A stretch of DNA of 64,000 nucleotides from Stenotrophomonas bentonitica (GTDB taxonomy: Bacteria > Pseudomonadota > Gammaproteobacteria > Xanthomonadales > Xanthomonadaceae): contig NZ_JAAZUH010000001.1 of NCBI RefSeq assembly GCF_013185915.1, positions 1,674,001-1,738,000 of the forward strand. The letters run 5' to 3'. This document shows, piece by piece, positions 54,490 to 63,386 of this stretch. The position numbers and the translations under genes were made by a program. How positions within the stretch are numbered: position 1 is the first letter of the stretch; each line of letters opens with the position of its first letter. The notes below the pieces were generated by a model. It saw nothing but the letters and a program-made list of their open reading frames with translations. It was not told the origin of the DNA and ran no database searches.

Positions 54490-55581
54490 TCAGCGTTTTT
54501 TGCCCGGGGGGCGCCACTGTGCGCCTTTGCTTACATGCTTGCGCTCCAGCGCTTGCTGCGCCTGGCGCACCGCCAGCTTGGCGGCGGCCGCGGCCACTTC
54601 TTCCTTCAGCTTGAAGTAGTTCAGCAGCCGCTCTTCATCCAGCTCACCCGACTCGATGGCCGCACGCACCGCGCAGCCTGGCTCGCGCTGGTGGGCGCAG
54701 TCGCGGAAGCGGCACTGTTCGGCCAGCGCTTCGACGTCGGCAAAGCCCACTTCGCCCAGCGCTTCTTCACCGGTGGGCTTGAGCTCGCGCATGCCGGGGG
54801 TGTCGATCAGGCAGGCGCCGGACGGCATCGGAATCAGCGCGCGGTGGGTGGTGGTGTGGCGGCCCTTGGAGTCATTGCCGCGCACTTCGGCGGTCTTCAT
54901 CAGCTCGTAGCCGAGCAGCGTATTGGTCAGGGTCGACTTGCCGGCGCCGGAGGAACCCACCAGCACCACGGTCTGCCCGGCGCCCAGCCACGGCAGCAAC
55001 GCGCTGGCGCTGGCCGGGTCGCGGCCGTTGATGGCCAGCAGCGGGATGTCCTGCGCGGCCAGCTCTTCGAGCACGGCCAGGGCGTCTTCACTGTATTCGG
55101 TCTGGTCGGCCTTGGTCAGCACCACCACCGGGCGCGCGCCACCGCCGCCGACCAGCATCAGGTAACGCTCGATCCGGCGCGGGTTGAAGTCCGAATCCAG
55201 CCCGCAGACGATGAACACGGTATCGATATTGGCCGCGATCACCTGCTGGTGGTAATGCTCGCCCGCTGCACCGCGCTTGATCGCGGTACGGCGGGGCAGC
55301 AACGCCACGATCAGGTTGCCTTCCAGCAGCACCCAGTCGCCCACCGCCGCACGCTCGTGGCTGGGGAAGCGCGGGCGCTGCCATTCGGCGGGCGATTCGG
55401 TCTTGATTGCCGCGCCGGGGGCGTCGGCCACCACGTAGCCGGTGCGGTGCTGTTCCACCACCCGGCCCGGGCGGGCCTGCGGGTGGGCGTCGAACAGGGC
55501 CTGCCAGGCCGGCAGCTCGGGGGCGCCTGCCCAGGGCCAGCCCATGGTCTGCAGGGCGTGGAAGTCGATCGGTTCGCTCAT
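54490..55581 (-). CDS. rsgA: Ribosome small-subunit maturation GTPase
   Basis: 363 aa. A circularly permuted GTPase (G4 before G1) that checks late 30S assembly: G4 LTKAD at 155-159, P-loop GSSGAGKST at 209-217 and G3 DTPG near 260. The C-terminal zinc motif is C290-X4-C295-X-H297-X5-C303. An N-terminal OB-fold (about 38-100) binds rRNA. A basic Lys/Arg tail (KHVSKGAQWRPPGKKR) ends the protein. It is divergent from alaA with 85 bp between starts. Confidence 0.95.
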   Translation of the reverse strand: MSEPIDFHALQTMGWPWAGAPELPAWQALFDAHPQARPGRVVEQHRTGYVVADAPGAAIKTESPAEWQRPRFPSHERAAVGDWVLLEGNLIVALLPRRTAIKRGAAGEHYHQQVIAANIDTVFIVCGLDSDFNPRRIERYLMLVGGGGARPVVVLTKADQTEYSEDALAVLEELAAQDIPLLAINGRDPASASALLPWLGAGQTVVLVGSSGAGKSTLTNTLLGYELMKTAEVRGNDSKGRHTTTHRALIPMPSGACLIDTPGMRELKPTGEEALGEVGFADVEALAEQCRFRDCAHQREPGCAVRAAIESGELDEERLLNYFKLKEEVAAAAAKLAVRQAQQALERKHVSKGAQWRPPGKKR

Positions 55582-55666
55582 GGGCCCATTCTAGGCGAAG
55601 GGCCGCAACCGCACCGCAGCATTTCCGCTACCATGCGATTTCCATGCCCGAAACCACGGCCCAGTC

Positions 55667-56941
55667 ATGTCCACGCCCCCGCTGAAGCCGCTTGCTACCC
55701 GCGAGCGCCTGTCCGAAGTCCGCTACGAGATCCGGGGCGAACTGGCGCGGCGAGCGCGGGAGCTGGAGGCGCAGGGGCGCAAGCTTATCAAGCTGAACAT
55801 CGGCAACCCGGGCAACTTCGGGTTCCGCGCGCCGGAACACCTGCAGCGCGCCATTGCCGACGACATGGGCCGCACCGACCCCTACACCCACCAGCAGGGC
55901 CTGCCCGAGGCACGCGAGGCGATTGCCGCCGCGTATGCCCGCCGTGGCGCCCCCGACGCGCACCCGGACCGGGTGTTCATCGGCAACGGGGTGAGCGAGC
56001 TGATCGACCTGTCGCTGCGCGCCCTGCTCAACCCCGGCGACGAAGTGCTGGTGCCCTCGCCCGACTATCCGCTGTGGTCGGCGGCGACCATCCTCAACGA
56101 CGGCCGCCCGGTGTATTACCGCTGCGCGCCGGAGAACAACTTCCAGCCGGACCCGGTGGAAATCGAGTCACTGGTGTCCTCGCGCACCCGCGCGATCGTG
56201 CTGATCAACCCGAACAACCCCAGCGGCGCCAGCTATCCGCGCGAGCTGCTGGAGCGCATCGTGGCGGTGGCGACCAAGCACAACCTGCTGCTGATGGTCG
56301 ATGAGATCTACGACCAGATCCTGTACGACGGCGCGCAGTTCCAGCCGGTAGCCCCGCTGGCCGGCGACCACCCCTGCATCACCTTCAGCGGCCTGAGCAA
56401 GGTGCATCGCGCCTGCGGCTGGCGCGTGGGCTGGGCGATGCTGTCCGGCGCCGCCGAGCGCCTGGGCGAGTTCCGCGCGGCGATGGACCTGCTCAGCGCG
56501 CTGCGCCTGTGCGCCAACGTGCCGGGCCAGTACGCCATCGACGCGGCCGTGAACGGGCCGGACACGGTGTCTGCGCTGTGCGCCCCCGGTGGACGCCTGT
56601 ATGAAACCCGGCGTGCGGTGATCGAGGCCTGCAACGCCAGCGAACACCTTTCGCTGGTGGCCCCGGCCGGCGCGCTGTATGCGTTCCCGGCGGTGGTGGG
56701 CGATGCAGCGCGTAGTTTCGACGACCATGATTTCGCGCTGGACCTGATGAACCAGGAAGGCGTGCTGGTGGTACCCGGCTCGAGCTTCAATGTGCCCTAC
56801 CGCCACCACTTCCGCGTGACCCTGCTGCCGGAGGCCGAAGTGATGCGCGATGTATTCGCGCGCATCGACCGGGCGCTGGCGCGCCGCGCCGAGGCCAATA
56901 CCAAGGTGGTCCCGCTCAAGCCGCGCAGTGCGGTGGCCTGA
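55667..56941 (+). CDS. alaA: Alanine aminotransferase, PLP-dependent class I/II
   Basis: 424 aa. It probably converts pyruvate and glutamate to alanine and 2-oxoglutarate. PLP lysine K245 lies in SGLSKVHRACGWRVGW, with NPNNPSGA near 181-188 and the DEIYD motif near 208. The sequence resembles E. coli AlaA/AlaC more than aspartate aminotransferase. The next gene starts 1 bp after its stop, so the two are co-transcribed. Confidence 0.88.
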   Translation: MSTPPLKPLATRERLSEVRYEIRGELARRARELEAQGRKLIKLNIGNPGNFGFRAPEHLQRAIADDMGRTDPYTHQQGLPEAREAIAAAYARRGAPDAHPDRVFIGNGVSELIDLSLRALLNPGDEVLVPSPDYPLWSAATILNDGRPVYYRCAPENNFQPDPVEIESLVSSRTRAIVLINPNNPSGASYPRELLERIVAVATKHNLLLMVDEIYDQILYDGAQFQPVAPLAGDHPCITFSGLSKVHRACGWRVGWAMLSGAAERLGEFRAAMDLLSALRLCANVPGQYAIDAAVNGPDTVSALCAPGGRLYETRRAVIEACNASEHLSLVAPAGALYAFPAVVGDAARSFDDHDFALDLMNQEGVLVVPGSSFNVPYRHHFRVTLLPEAEVMRDVFARIDRALARRAEANTKVVPLKPRSAVA

Positions 56942-56942
56942 G

Positions 56943-57566
56943 GTGGCGGTGTCCTATCTGGCGCTGGGCGACTCGTACACCATCGGTGAAGGCGTGGCCC
57001 CGGCCGGGCGCTGGCCGGTGCAGCTGGCGACGGCGCTGCAGGAAGACGGCCACGTGGTGGCCGAACCGCAGATCATCGCCACCACCGGCTGGACCACCGA
57101 CGAGCTGGATGCCGGCATCGATGCCGCCGCGCCGCAGGGCCCGTTCGGTTTCGTCAGCCTGCTGATCGGGGTCAACGACCAGTACCGTGGGCGCAGCGTG
57201 GACGACTACCGCCCGCGCTTCACCGCGCTGTTGCAGCGCGCGATCGCGTTCGCCGACAACCGCCCGAAGCGCGTACTGGTGCTGTCGATTCCCGACTGGG
57301 GCGTGACCCCGTTCGCACGCGAGAAGGGCCGCGACCCGGCGCAGATCGCACGCGAGCTGGACGCCTACAATGCCGCCGCGAAGGCGATCTGCGCCGACCA
57401 TGGCGTGGCCTTCGCGGACATCACGCCCGTCAGCCGCGAACGCGGCGCCGAACCGGCGATGCTGGTCGAAGACGGCCTGCATCCGTCCGCCACGATGTAC
57501 ACCGAATGGACGCGCCTGGCCCTGCCGGTGGCGCGCACCCTCCTGGACGACGAGGCAGCACGCTGA
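56943..57566 (+). CDS. SGNH/GDSL-family hydrolase
   Basis: 207 aa from the GTG at 56943 (a second GTG at 56949 is possible). Block I GDSYT with the nucleophile Ser, block III GVND and block V DGLH (Asp/His) are all present. It therefore has the full esterase triad with the oxyanion residues. There is no signal peptide, so it is cytoplasmic. The substrate is unknown. It is tightly linked to the aminotransferase. Confidence 0.88.
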   Translation: MAVSYLALGDSYTIGEGVAPAGRWPVQLATALQEDGHVVAEPQIIATTGWTTDELDAGIDAAAPQGPFGFVSLLIGVNDQYRGRSVDDYRPRFTALLQRAIAFADNRPKRVLVLSIPDWGVTPFAREKGRDPAQIARELDAYNAAAKAICADHGVAFADITPVSRERGAEPAMLVEDGLHPSATMYTEWTRLALPVARTLLDDEAAR

Positions 57567-57922
57567 GCCCGAACGCCCCCGGCCCCCGCCATTCCGCGCT
57601 GGGCATTGCGGGACTGGTGGCGAGCCTGGTCGCGTTGGTGCTGTTCGCGGTCACCGCGCACGTTGCCCACCTGCCCAGCCATGCCGCCATGCAGGAAACC
57701 CCGGTGGCCGTGCTGGTGCTGCTGTTTGTCGGTCTGGGGGTCACCACCGTGGCCCTGCTGCTGGGTATCGGCAGCGCGCTGCAGCACCAACGGCGTCGCG
57801 TGACCGGGGTGCTGGCGCTGGGGCTGGCGTTCACGCTGCTGCTGGCGCACGCCTCGCTGGCCAGCTGGATGCACCAGCAATGGCAACAGGCGCATCCCGA
57901 CGTGGCGTCGGACGAGGGTTGA
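57506..57922 (+). CDS. Small hydrophobic membrane protein, start uncertain
   Basis: 138 aa from the nearest ATG (57506), which overlaps the SGNH gene by 61 bp. The true start may lie nearer the SGNH stop. Three hydrophobic segments occupy most of the chain (about 34-52, 66-90 and 98-116). It has a short acidic tail. No family recognised. Probably the third gene of this operon. Confidence 0.55.
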   Translation: MDAPGPAGGAHPPGRRGSTLSPNAPGPRHSALGIAGLVASLVALVLFAVTAHVAHLPSHAAMQETPVAVLVLLFVGLGVTTVALLLGIGSALQHQRRRVTGVLALGLAFTLLLAHASLASWMHQQWQQAHPDVASDEG

Positions 57923-58035
57923 GGCAGGCCGCCCCGTGGCGGTCGGCAGTGCGATGCAACGTTTCCGGTACGGTCACGTGCCCCGGGGCGAGGGCGCGTA
58001 GAATACCGGGTTCGAAACTCCGGACCCCGACCGCC

Positions 58036-58962
58036 ATGTCCCTTGATCCCGCCCTGCGCTCGCGCATCGAATCCATCCTCACCGCCAACCGCGTCGTGCT
58101 GTTCATGAAGGGCCAGCCGACCATGCCGCAGTGCGGGTTCTCGGCCAAGGCCGTGGGCGCGCTGCAGGACCTGGGCGTGGAGTTCGCCCACGTCAACGTG
58201 CTGGCCGACGCCGAGATCCGCGAAGGCATCAAGGCCTATGGCGACTGGCCGACCATCCCGCAGCTGTACATCGAAGGCGAACTGGTCGGCGGCAGCGACA
58301 TCATCCTGCAGATGGCCAGCAGCGGTGAGCTGAGCAGCGTGCTCGGCCTGGCCGCGCCTGACCGCACCCCGCCGCGCATCACCGTGACCCCGGCTGCGGT
58401 GGAAATGCTGCGCGGCGCGCTGGCCGACGCCCCGGGCGCCGCCCTGCAGCTGGGCGTCGACGCGCAGTTCCAGCCGAACTTCCAGCTGGCCCCGCACGAC
58501 GACAACGCGATTGCCGCCGAATCCAACGGCCTGCGCGTGCAGTTCGACCTGGCCAGCGCGCGCCGCGCCGAAGGCATCACCATCGACTGGGTGGACGACA
58601 TCCGCGGCAAGGGCCTGGCGATCGACAACCCGAACGCGCCGAAGACCGTGCAGGAGCTGTCGGTGCGCGACGCCGACGACCAGCGCCGCGCCGGCAGCGT
58701 GACCATCGTGGATGTGCGCCCGGCCGACGAGCGCGCCATCGCCGCCATCGACGGTGCGTTCGAAACCTTCGACGGCGACAACCGCGCCCGCCTGGAAGCC
58801 CTGCCCAAGGACACCCCGCTGGCCTTCCTGTGCCACCACGGTGGCCGCAGTGCGCAGGCCGCCGAGCAGTTCCGTGCGCTGGGCTTCAGCAAGGTGTTCA
58901 ACATCACCGGCGGCATCGACGCCTGGTCGGATGCGGTGGATAACAGCGTGCCCAAGTACTGA
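58036..58962 (+). CDS. Monothiol glutaredoxin - IscA-like - rhodanese fusion protein
   Basis: 308 aa from the ATG at 58036 (the frame is open upstream without a good start). Domain 1 (1-105) is a Grx4-type monothiol glutaredoxin with K25 and C33 in CGFS. Such proteins carry [2Fe-2S] clusters. Domain 2 (about 115-200) has the layout of an A-type Fe-S carrier (ITVTPAAVEML and GITIDWVDDIRGKGLAIDNPNAP) but no cysteine. Domain 3 (about 215-305) is a rhodanese with C266 in CHHGGRS. A terminator follows. It probably works in Fe-S or sulfur handling. Confidence 0.9.
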   Translation: MSLDPALRSRIESILTANRVVLFMKGQPTMPQCGFSAKAVGALQDLGVEFAHVNVLADAEIREGIKAYGDWPTIPQLYIEGELVGGSDIILQMASSGELSSVLGLAAPDRTPPRITVTPAAVEMLRGALADAPGAALQLGVDAQFQPNFQLAPHDDNAIAAESNGLRVQFDLASARRAEGITIDWVDDIRGKGLAIDNPNAPKTVQELSVRDADDQRRAGSVTIVDVRPADERAIAAIDGAFETFDGDNRARLEALPKDTPLAFLCHHGGRSAQAAEQFRALGFSKVFNITGGIDAWSDAVDNSVPKY

Positions 58963-58971
58963 TCGCACGCG

Positions 58972-59002
58972 AAAAAACGCCGGCAGTGCCGGCGTTTTTT
59001 TT
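58972..59002 (+). terminator. Bidirectional rho-independent terminator
   Basis: Perfect stem CGCCGGCA/TGCCGGCG, flanked by six A on the left and eight T on the right, 10 bp after the glutaredoxin fusion gene. Confidence 0.93.
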
Positions 59003-59019
59003 GGGCGATCCGCCGCAGC

Positions 59020-59041
59020 GTAGCGACACGCCATGCGTGTC
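59020..59041 (+). repeat. REP family B, single copy
   Basis: GTAGC then GACACGC-CAT-GCGTGTC, 14 bp before the 3' end of the DUF924 gene. Confidence 0.88.
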
Positions 59042-59055
59042 AACGCACCAATGAA

Positions 59056-59595
59056 TCACCCGGCAAACCCACCCTCGGCCAGGAAATCCAACTCCTCTGC
59101 CGTAGGCATCCGCCCCAGCACCGCATTGCGATGCGGGAACCGCCCGAAGCGCCGGATGATGTCGCGGTGCAGTTCGGCGTATTGCAGGTACTCCTTGTCG
59201 CCCAGCACATCGAACATCGCCACCGACCGCTCCTGGTCCTGCGGGTCTTCGGAATGCTCGAACGGCAGGTAGATGAAGGCGCGCAGCTTCGGCACCAGCT
59301 CCAGGTCCAGCCCCTCTTCCACCGCGCGCATGGCGTAGTGGCGGGCCAGCCCGTCGGTGGCGTAGGAATGGGCGGTGTCGCGGAAGCAGTTGCGCGGGAA
59401 CTGGTCGAGCAGGATCATCAGCGCCAGCGCGCCCTCGGACGTGGCCAGCCAATGCTCGCGCGCACGCTTTGCCGCCGCGTAATGTTCCTCCAGGAACATC
59501 TCGCGGAAACGCGCATCGAACGCGTCATCGCGCGCGAACCATTTCTCCGGTCCCGCGTCGCGCCAGAACTCCACGATGTGTGCCGCCACGTCCAT
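59056..59595 (-). CDS. DUF924 family protein
   Basis: 179 aa, all helical. Family signatures are IVEFWRDAGPEKWF near the start, LILLDQFPRN-like LMILLDQFPRNCFR, and YLPFEHSEDPQDQERSV. The TPR-like fold has no proven function. It is on the same strand as the AMP nucleosidase gene upstream, with about 50 bp between them. Confidence 0.88.
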   Translation of the reverse strand: MDVAAHIVEFWRDAGPEKWFARDDAFDARFREMFLEEHYAAAKRAREHWLATSEGALALMILLDQFPRNCFRDTAHSYATDGLARHYAMRAVEEGLDLELVPKLRAFIYLPFEHSEDPQDQERSVAMFDVLGDKEYLQYAELHRDIIRRFGRFPHRNAVLGRMPTAEELDFLAEGGFAG

Positions 59596-59648
59596 TCACT
59601 GCCCCTGCGGGCGGCGCGCCATCCCGGCGCCCACCCCTGCCAATGCCA

Positions 59649-60425
59649 TCACTCGTCAAAGCGCAGGTGTCGGACCGACTTGCCGTTGCGCCGTATAAGC
59701 TTAAGCGCCTCGATACCGATCTGGATATGGTTTTCGACGAACTGCGAGCTGACCTTGGCGTCGGACGCCTCGGTCTTGACCCCGTCCGGGATCATCGGCT
59801 GGTCCGAGACCAGCAGCAGCGCCCCGATCGGGATGTGGTTGGCGAAACCTGCCGCGAACAGGGTAGCCGTTTCCATGTCGATGGCCATGCAGCGCATCAG
59901 CCGCAGCCGCTCCTTGAACGCCTCGTCGTGCTCCCAGACCCGCCGGTTGGTGGTGTAGACGGTGCCGGTCCAGTAGTCGTGGCCGAGGTCGCGGATGGTG
60001 GTGGACACCGCCCGCTGCAGCGCGAAGGCGGGCAGCGCCGGCACTTCCGGCGGCAGGTAGTCGCTGGAGGTGCCCTCGCCACGGATCGCGGCGATCGGCA
60101 GGATCAGGTCGCCCAGCTGGTTCTTGCGCTTGAGCCCGCCGCACTTGCCCAGGAACAGCACCGCCTTGGGCATCACCGCCGAGAGCAGGTCCATCACGAT
60201 GGCCGCGTTGGGGCTGCCCATGCCGAAGTTGATGAGCGTGATGCCGTCGTGGGTCACGCTGGCCATCGGCCGGTCCAGGCCCTGCACCGGCGCGCCGGTG
60301 AGGTGGGAAAACACGTGCAGGTAGCCACCGAAGTTGGTCAGCAGCACGTGCGGGCCGAACTGGTCCAAGGGCACGCCGGTGTAGCGCGGCAGCCAGTTTT
60401 CGACGATTTCCTGTTTGTTCTTCAT
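59649..60425 (-). CDS. amn: AMP nucleosidase (short form)
   Basis: 258 aa from the ATG at 60425. It should hydrolyse AMP to adenine and ribose 5-phosphate. It carries the nucleoside-phosphorylase fold with FGMGSPNAAIVMDLL, GKCGGL and MAIDMETATLFAAGF. It lacks the N-terminal domain of the 484-aa E. coli enzyme. The frame is open upstream to 60668, but without start signals and over the divergent gene's control region. Confidence 0.85.
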   Translation of the reverse strand: MKNKQEIVENWLPRYTGVPLDQFGPHVLLTNFGGYLHVFSHLTGAPVQGLDRPMASVTHDGITLINFGMGSPNAAIVMDLLSAVMPKAVLFLGKCGGLKRKNQLGDLILPIAAIRGEGTSSDYLPPEVPALPAFALQRAVSTTIRDLGHDYWTGTVYTTNRRVWEHDEAFKERLRLMRCMAIDMETATLFAAGFANHIPIGALLLVSDQPMIPDGVKTEASDAKVSSQFVENHIQIGIEALKLIRRNGKSVRHLRFDE

Positions 60426-60585
60426 TGCCCGGTTCCGTTTCGCCTCTGCTTTCGTGCGCCAATTGTCATGGGCTTGAACGAATAAGCAAGCCGGAAACGG
60501 TCGCACCGTGCGCTTGGTCACTTGGCAACGCCGCGCCCAGCCGCTAGCGTCGCGGAAAGATCTTTCACGCCGCATCGGGGACAAC

Positions 60586-61995
60586 ATGCGTACACGATTG
60601 ACCGTCGGGCTGGGCCTGGCGCTGTTTGCACTGGCCGCGCCCTCGGCGCCGGCCGCATCACGCTTCACCCAGGACCCCTACCCGAGCACCTACGCGCCGA
60701 TTCCCTCGGCCCCGGTGCTGATCCGCAATGCCACCGTGCTGACCGGCACCGGGCAGCGCCTGGAGCGTACCGACCTGCTGCTGCGCGACGGCCGCGTGGC
60801 GGCAGTGGGCACCGCGCTGGAGGCCCCGGCCGGTGCGGTGCAGGTGGACGCCAGCGGCAAATGGATCACCCCCGGCATCATCGACGTGCACTCGCACCTG
60901 GGCGTATACCCCAGCCCCAGCGTGGGCGCGCATGCCGACGGCAATGAAATGACCGCACCGGTCACCGCCAACGTGTGGGCCGAACATTCGGTCTGGCCGC
61001 AGGACCCCGGCTTTGCCGCGGCGCTGGCCGGCGGGGTGACCTCGCTGCAGATCCTGCCCGGCTCGGCCAACCTGGTCGGCGGGCGCGGAGTGACGCTGAA
61101 GAACGTGCCGGCAACCACCTACCAGGCGATGAAGTTCCCCGGCGCACCGTGGGGCATGAAGATGGCCTGCGGCGAGAACCCCAAGCGGGTGTACGGCAGC
61201 GGCAAGGGCGTGGCACCGCAGACCCGCATGGGCAGCGTGGCCGGGTACCGCGCGGCCTTCATCGATGCCAGCGAGTACCTGGCCAAGAATTCGCCGAAGA
61301 CGGTCAAGAAGAAGCGCTGGTTCAGCGGCAGCGACAAGGGCGACAGCGCCGGCGACAGTGGCGGCAAGCGCGACCTCAAGCTGGACACGCTGGCGGGGGT
61401 GATCGACGGCGACATCCGCGTGCACATCCACTGCTACCGCGCCGACGAAATGGCCACCATGCTCGACCTGGCCAAGGAATTCGGCTTCAAGGTCGCCGCG
61501 TTCCACCACGCCACCGAGGCCTACAAACTGTCCGACCGGCTGGCCGCCGAAGGCGTGTGCGGTGCGCTGTGGGCCGACTGGTGGGGCTTCAAGATGGAAG
61601 CCTTCGATGGCATCCAGGACAACATCGCACTGGTCGACCGACCGGCCAACAGCTGTGCGATCGTGCATTCCGATTCGCCCGAAGGCATCCAGCGCCTCAA
61701 CCAGGAAGCGGCCAAGGTGATCGCCAATGCACGCCGTGCCGGTATGCCGATCACGCCGGAGCATGCCATCGCCTGGCTGACCCTCAACCCCGCCAAGTCG
61801 ATGGGCATCGAACAGCAGACCGGCAGCCTGGAGGTGGGCAAGATGGGCGACGTGGTGATCTGGAACGGCAGCCCCTTCAGTTCCTACGCACTGGCCGAAA
61901 AGGTCTATATCGACGGCCACCAGGTGTATGACCGCCAGGACGCACGCCGGCAGCCGCTGTCGGACTTCATGCTCGGCCAGGAGGGACGCCCATGA
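60586..61995 (+). CDS. Exported amidohydrolase-family protein
   Basis: 469 aa from the ATG at 60586. It has a signal peptide (GLALFALAAPSAPAAS), an N-terminal composite beta-sandwich and the metal motif H102-S-H104 in GIIDVHSHLGV, with VHIHCYRADEM and FHHATEAYKL further on. This suggests an imidazolonepropionase-like or peptidase-like enzyme of the outer cell compartment. The start of the second amidohydrolase gene overlaps its stop (ATGA), so both are in one operon. Confidence 0.9.
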   Translation: MRTRLTVGLGLALFALAAPSAPAASRFTQDPYPSTYAPIPSAPVLIRNATVLTGTGQRLERTDLLLRDGRVAAVGTALEAPAGAVQVDASGKWITPGIIDVHSHLGVYPSPSVGAHADGNEMTAPVTANVWAEHSVWPQDPGFAAALAGGVTSLQILPGSANLVGGRGVTLKNVPATTYQAMKFPGAPWGMKMACGENPKRVYGSGKGVAPQTRMGSVAGYRAAFIDASEYLAKNSPKTVKKKRWFSGSDKGDSAGDSGGKRDLKLDTLAGVIDGDIRVHIHCYRADEMATMLDLAKEFGFKVAAFHHATEAYKLSDRLAAEGVCGALWADWWGFKMEAFDGIQDNIALVDRPANSCAIVHSDSPEGIQRLNQEAAKVIANARRAGMPITPEHAIAWLTLNPAKSMGIEQQTGSLEVGKMGDVVIWNGSPFSSYALAEKVYIDGHQVYDRQDARRQPLSDFMLGQEGRP

Positions 61996-63259
61996 CCGCG
62001 CGCGCGAAGGCTTCACTGCTGGCGCTGGCGCTGCTGGCGGCGGCACCGGCCAGCTGGGCGCAGGACCTGCTGGTGCGCAATGCCACGGTGCATACCGCCA
62101 CGGCGCGCGGCAGCCTGGAGCACAGCGACGTGCTGGTCCAGGGCGGGGTGATCCGCGCGGTCGGCACCGGCCTGGCCGCGCCGGCCGGGGTGACCGTGGT
62201 GGAGGCCAACGGCCGCCCGCTGACCCCGGCGCTGTTCGGCGGCATCACCGACATCGGTATCGAAGAGGTGTCGGGTGAGTCGACCACGGTGGACAGCACG
62301 CTGAAACTGGAAGACCAGCCGCTGCGCCCGGAATTCGACGTGACCCTGGCCCCTACAACCCGGCCTCGGTACTGATTCCGGTGGCGCGGCTGGATGGCAT
62401 CGGCTTTACCGCGCTGGGCGCGAACAGCGGCGGCGGCTTCGTCGCCGGCCAGGGCGGGGTGATGCGCCTGGACGGTAGTGCCGACCCGATCGGTCCGCTG
62501 GCGCTGTACCTGCGGCTGGGCTCGGCGGCTGCCGAGCTGACCGGCAACTCCCGCGCCGCGCAGTGGATGCTGCTGGAGCAGATGGTGAGTGAAGCGCGCG
62601 GCCGGGTCCCGGTCGATTCGCCGCATGCCCTGCTCACGCCGGCCGGGCGCGCCACGCTGGCGCGCTACCTGGCCGGCCAGGGGCGGCTGGTGGTCGAAGT
62701 GGACCGCGCCGCCGACATCCGCCAGCTGCTGCGCTGGGCCGCGCGCGAAAAGATGAAGATCGCCATCGCCGGCGGCGCTGAAGCCTGGCGGTTGGCGCCG
62801 CAGCTGGCCCAAGCCGGGGTACCGGTGTTCGTCGACGCGCTGGGCAACCTGCCGGCCAGCTTCGACCAGCTCGGCGCCACGCTGGAAAACGCCGCACGCC
62901 TGCGCTCCGCCGGCGTGCCGGTCAGCTTCACCCAGCGCGACGACCCCTCGCACAACGCCCGCAAGATGCGCCAGCTGGCCGGCAACGCGGTGGCCAACGG
63001 GCTGCCGTGGCAGGACGGCCTGGCCGGGCTGACCCGGGTGCCGGCACAGGCGCTGGGGGTGGGCGACAGGGTGGGCAGCATCGAGCCGGGCAAGCTGGCC
63101 GACCTTGTGCTGTGGGAAGGCGACCCGCTGGACGTGGGCCACTATGCCGAGCAGGTCTGGCTGGGTGGCCGGGCCATGCCGATGCGCTCGCGCCAGACCG
63201 AGCTGCGCGACCGCTATGCGGCGCCGGCCGGCAGCGAGCCGCGGGCGTACTCACGGTAA
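61992..63259 (+). pseudogene. Second amidohydrolase, broken by a frameshift
   Basis: The 5' part (61992-62375) encodes a signal peptide and the first 120 or so residues. At the CCCC run 62350-62353 the frame moves, and the homologous sequence continues (YNPASVLIPVARLDG) to 63259 without other stops. One missing or two extra bases would restore about 420 aa. The position of the metal HxH motif reads LFGGITDIGIEEV and has no His, so this was a non-canonical paralogue even before the shift. A sequencing error in the C-run is possible. Confidence 0.75.
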
Positions 63260-63386
63260 GGTGGGATGGCGATGCCGGCGGCAACCGGCATCGCCGAAGC
63301 TGACCCGCGCGGTCAGGTAAGCGGACGCGTTTTGAGATAGCTTTCACATTTTCGAACGGACACCCTGCCTGGAGGGGGCAAACAGG

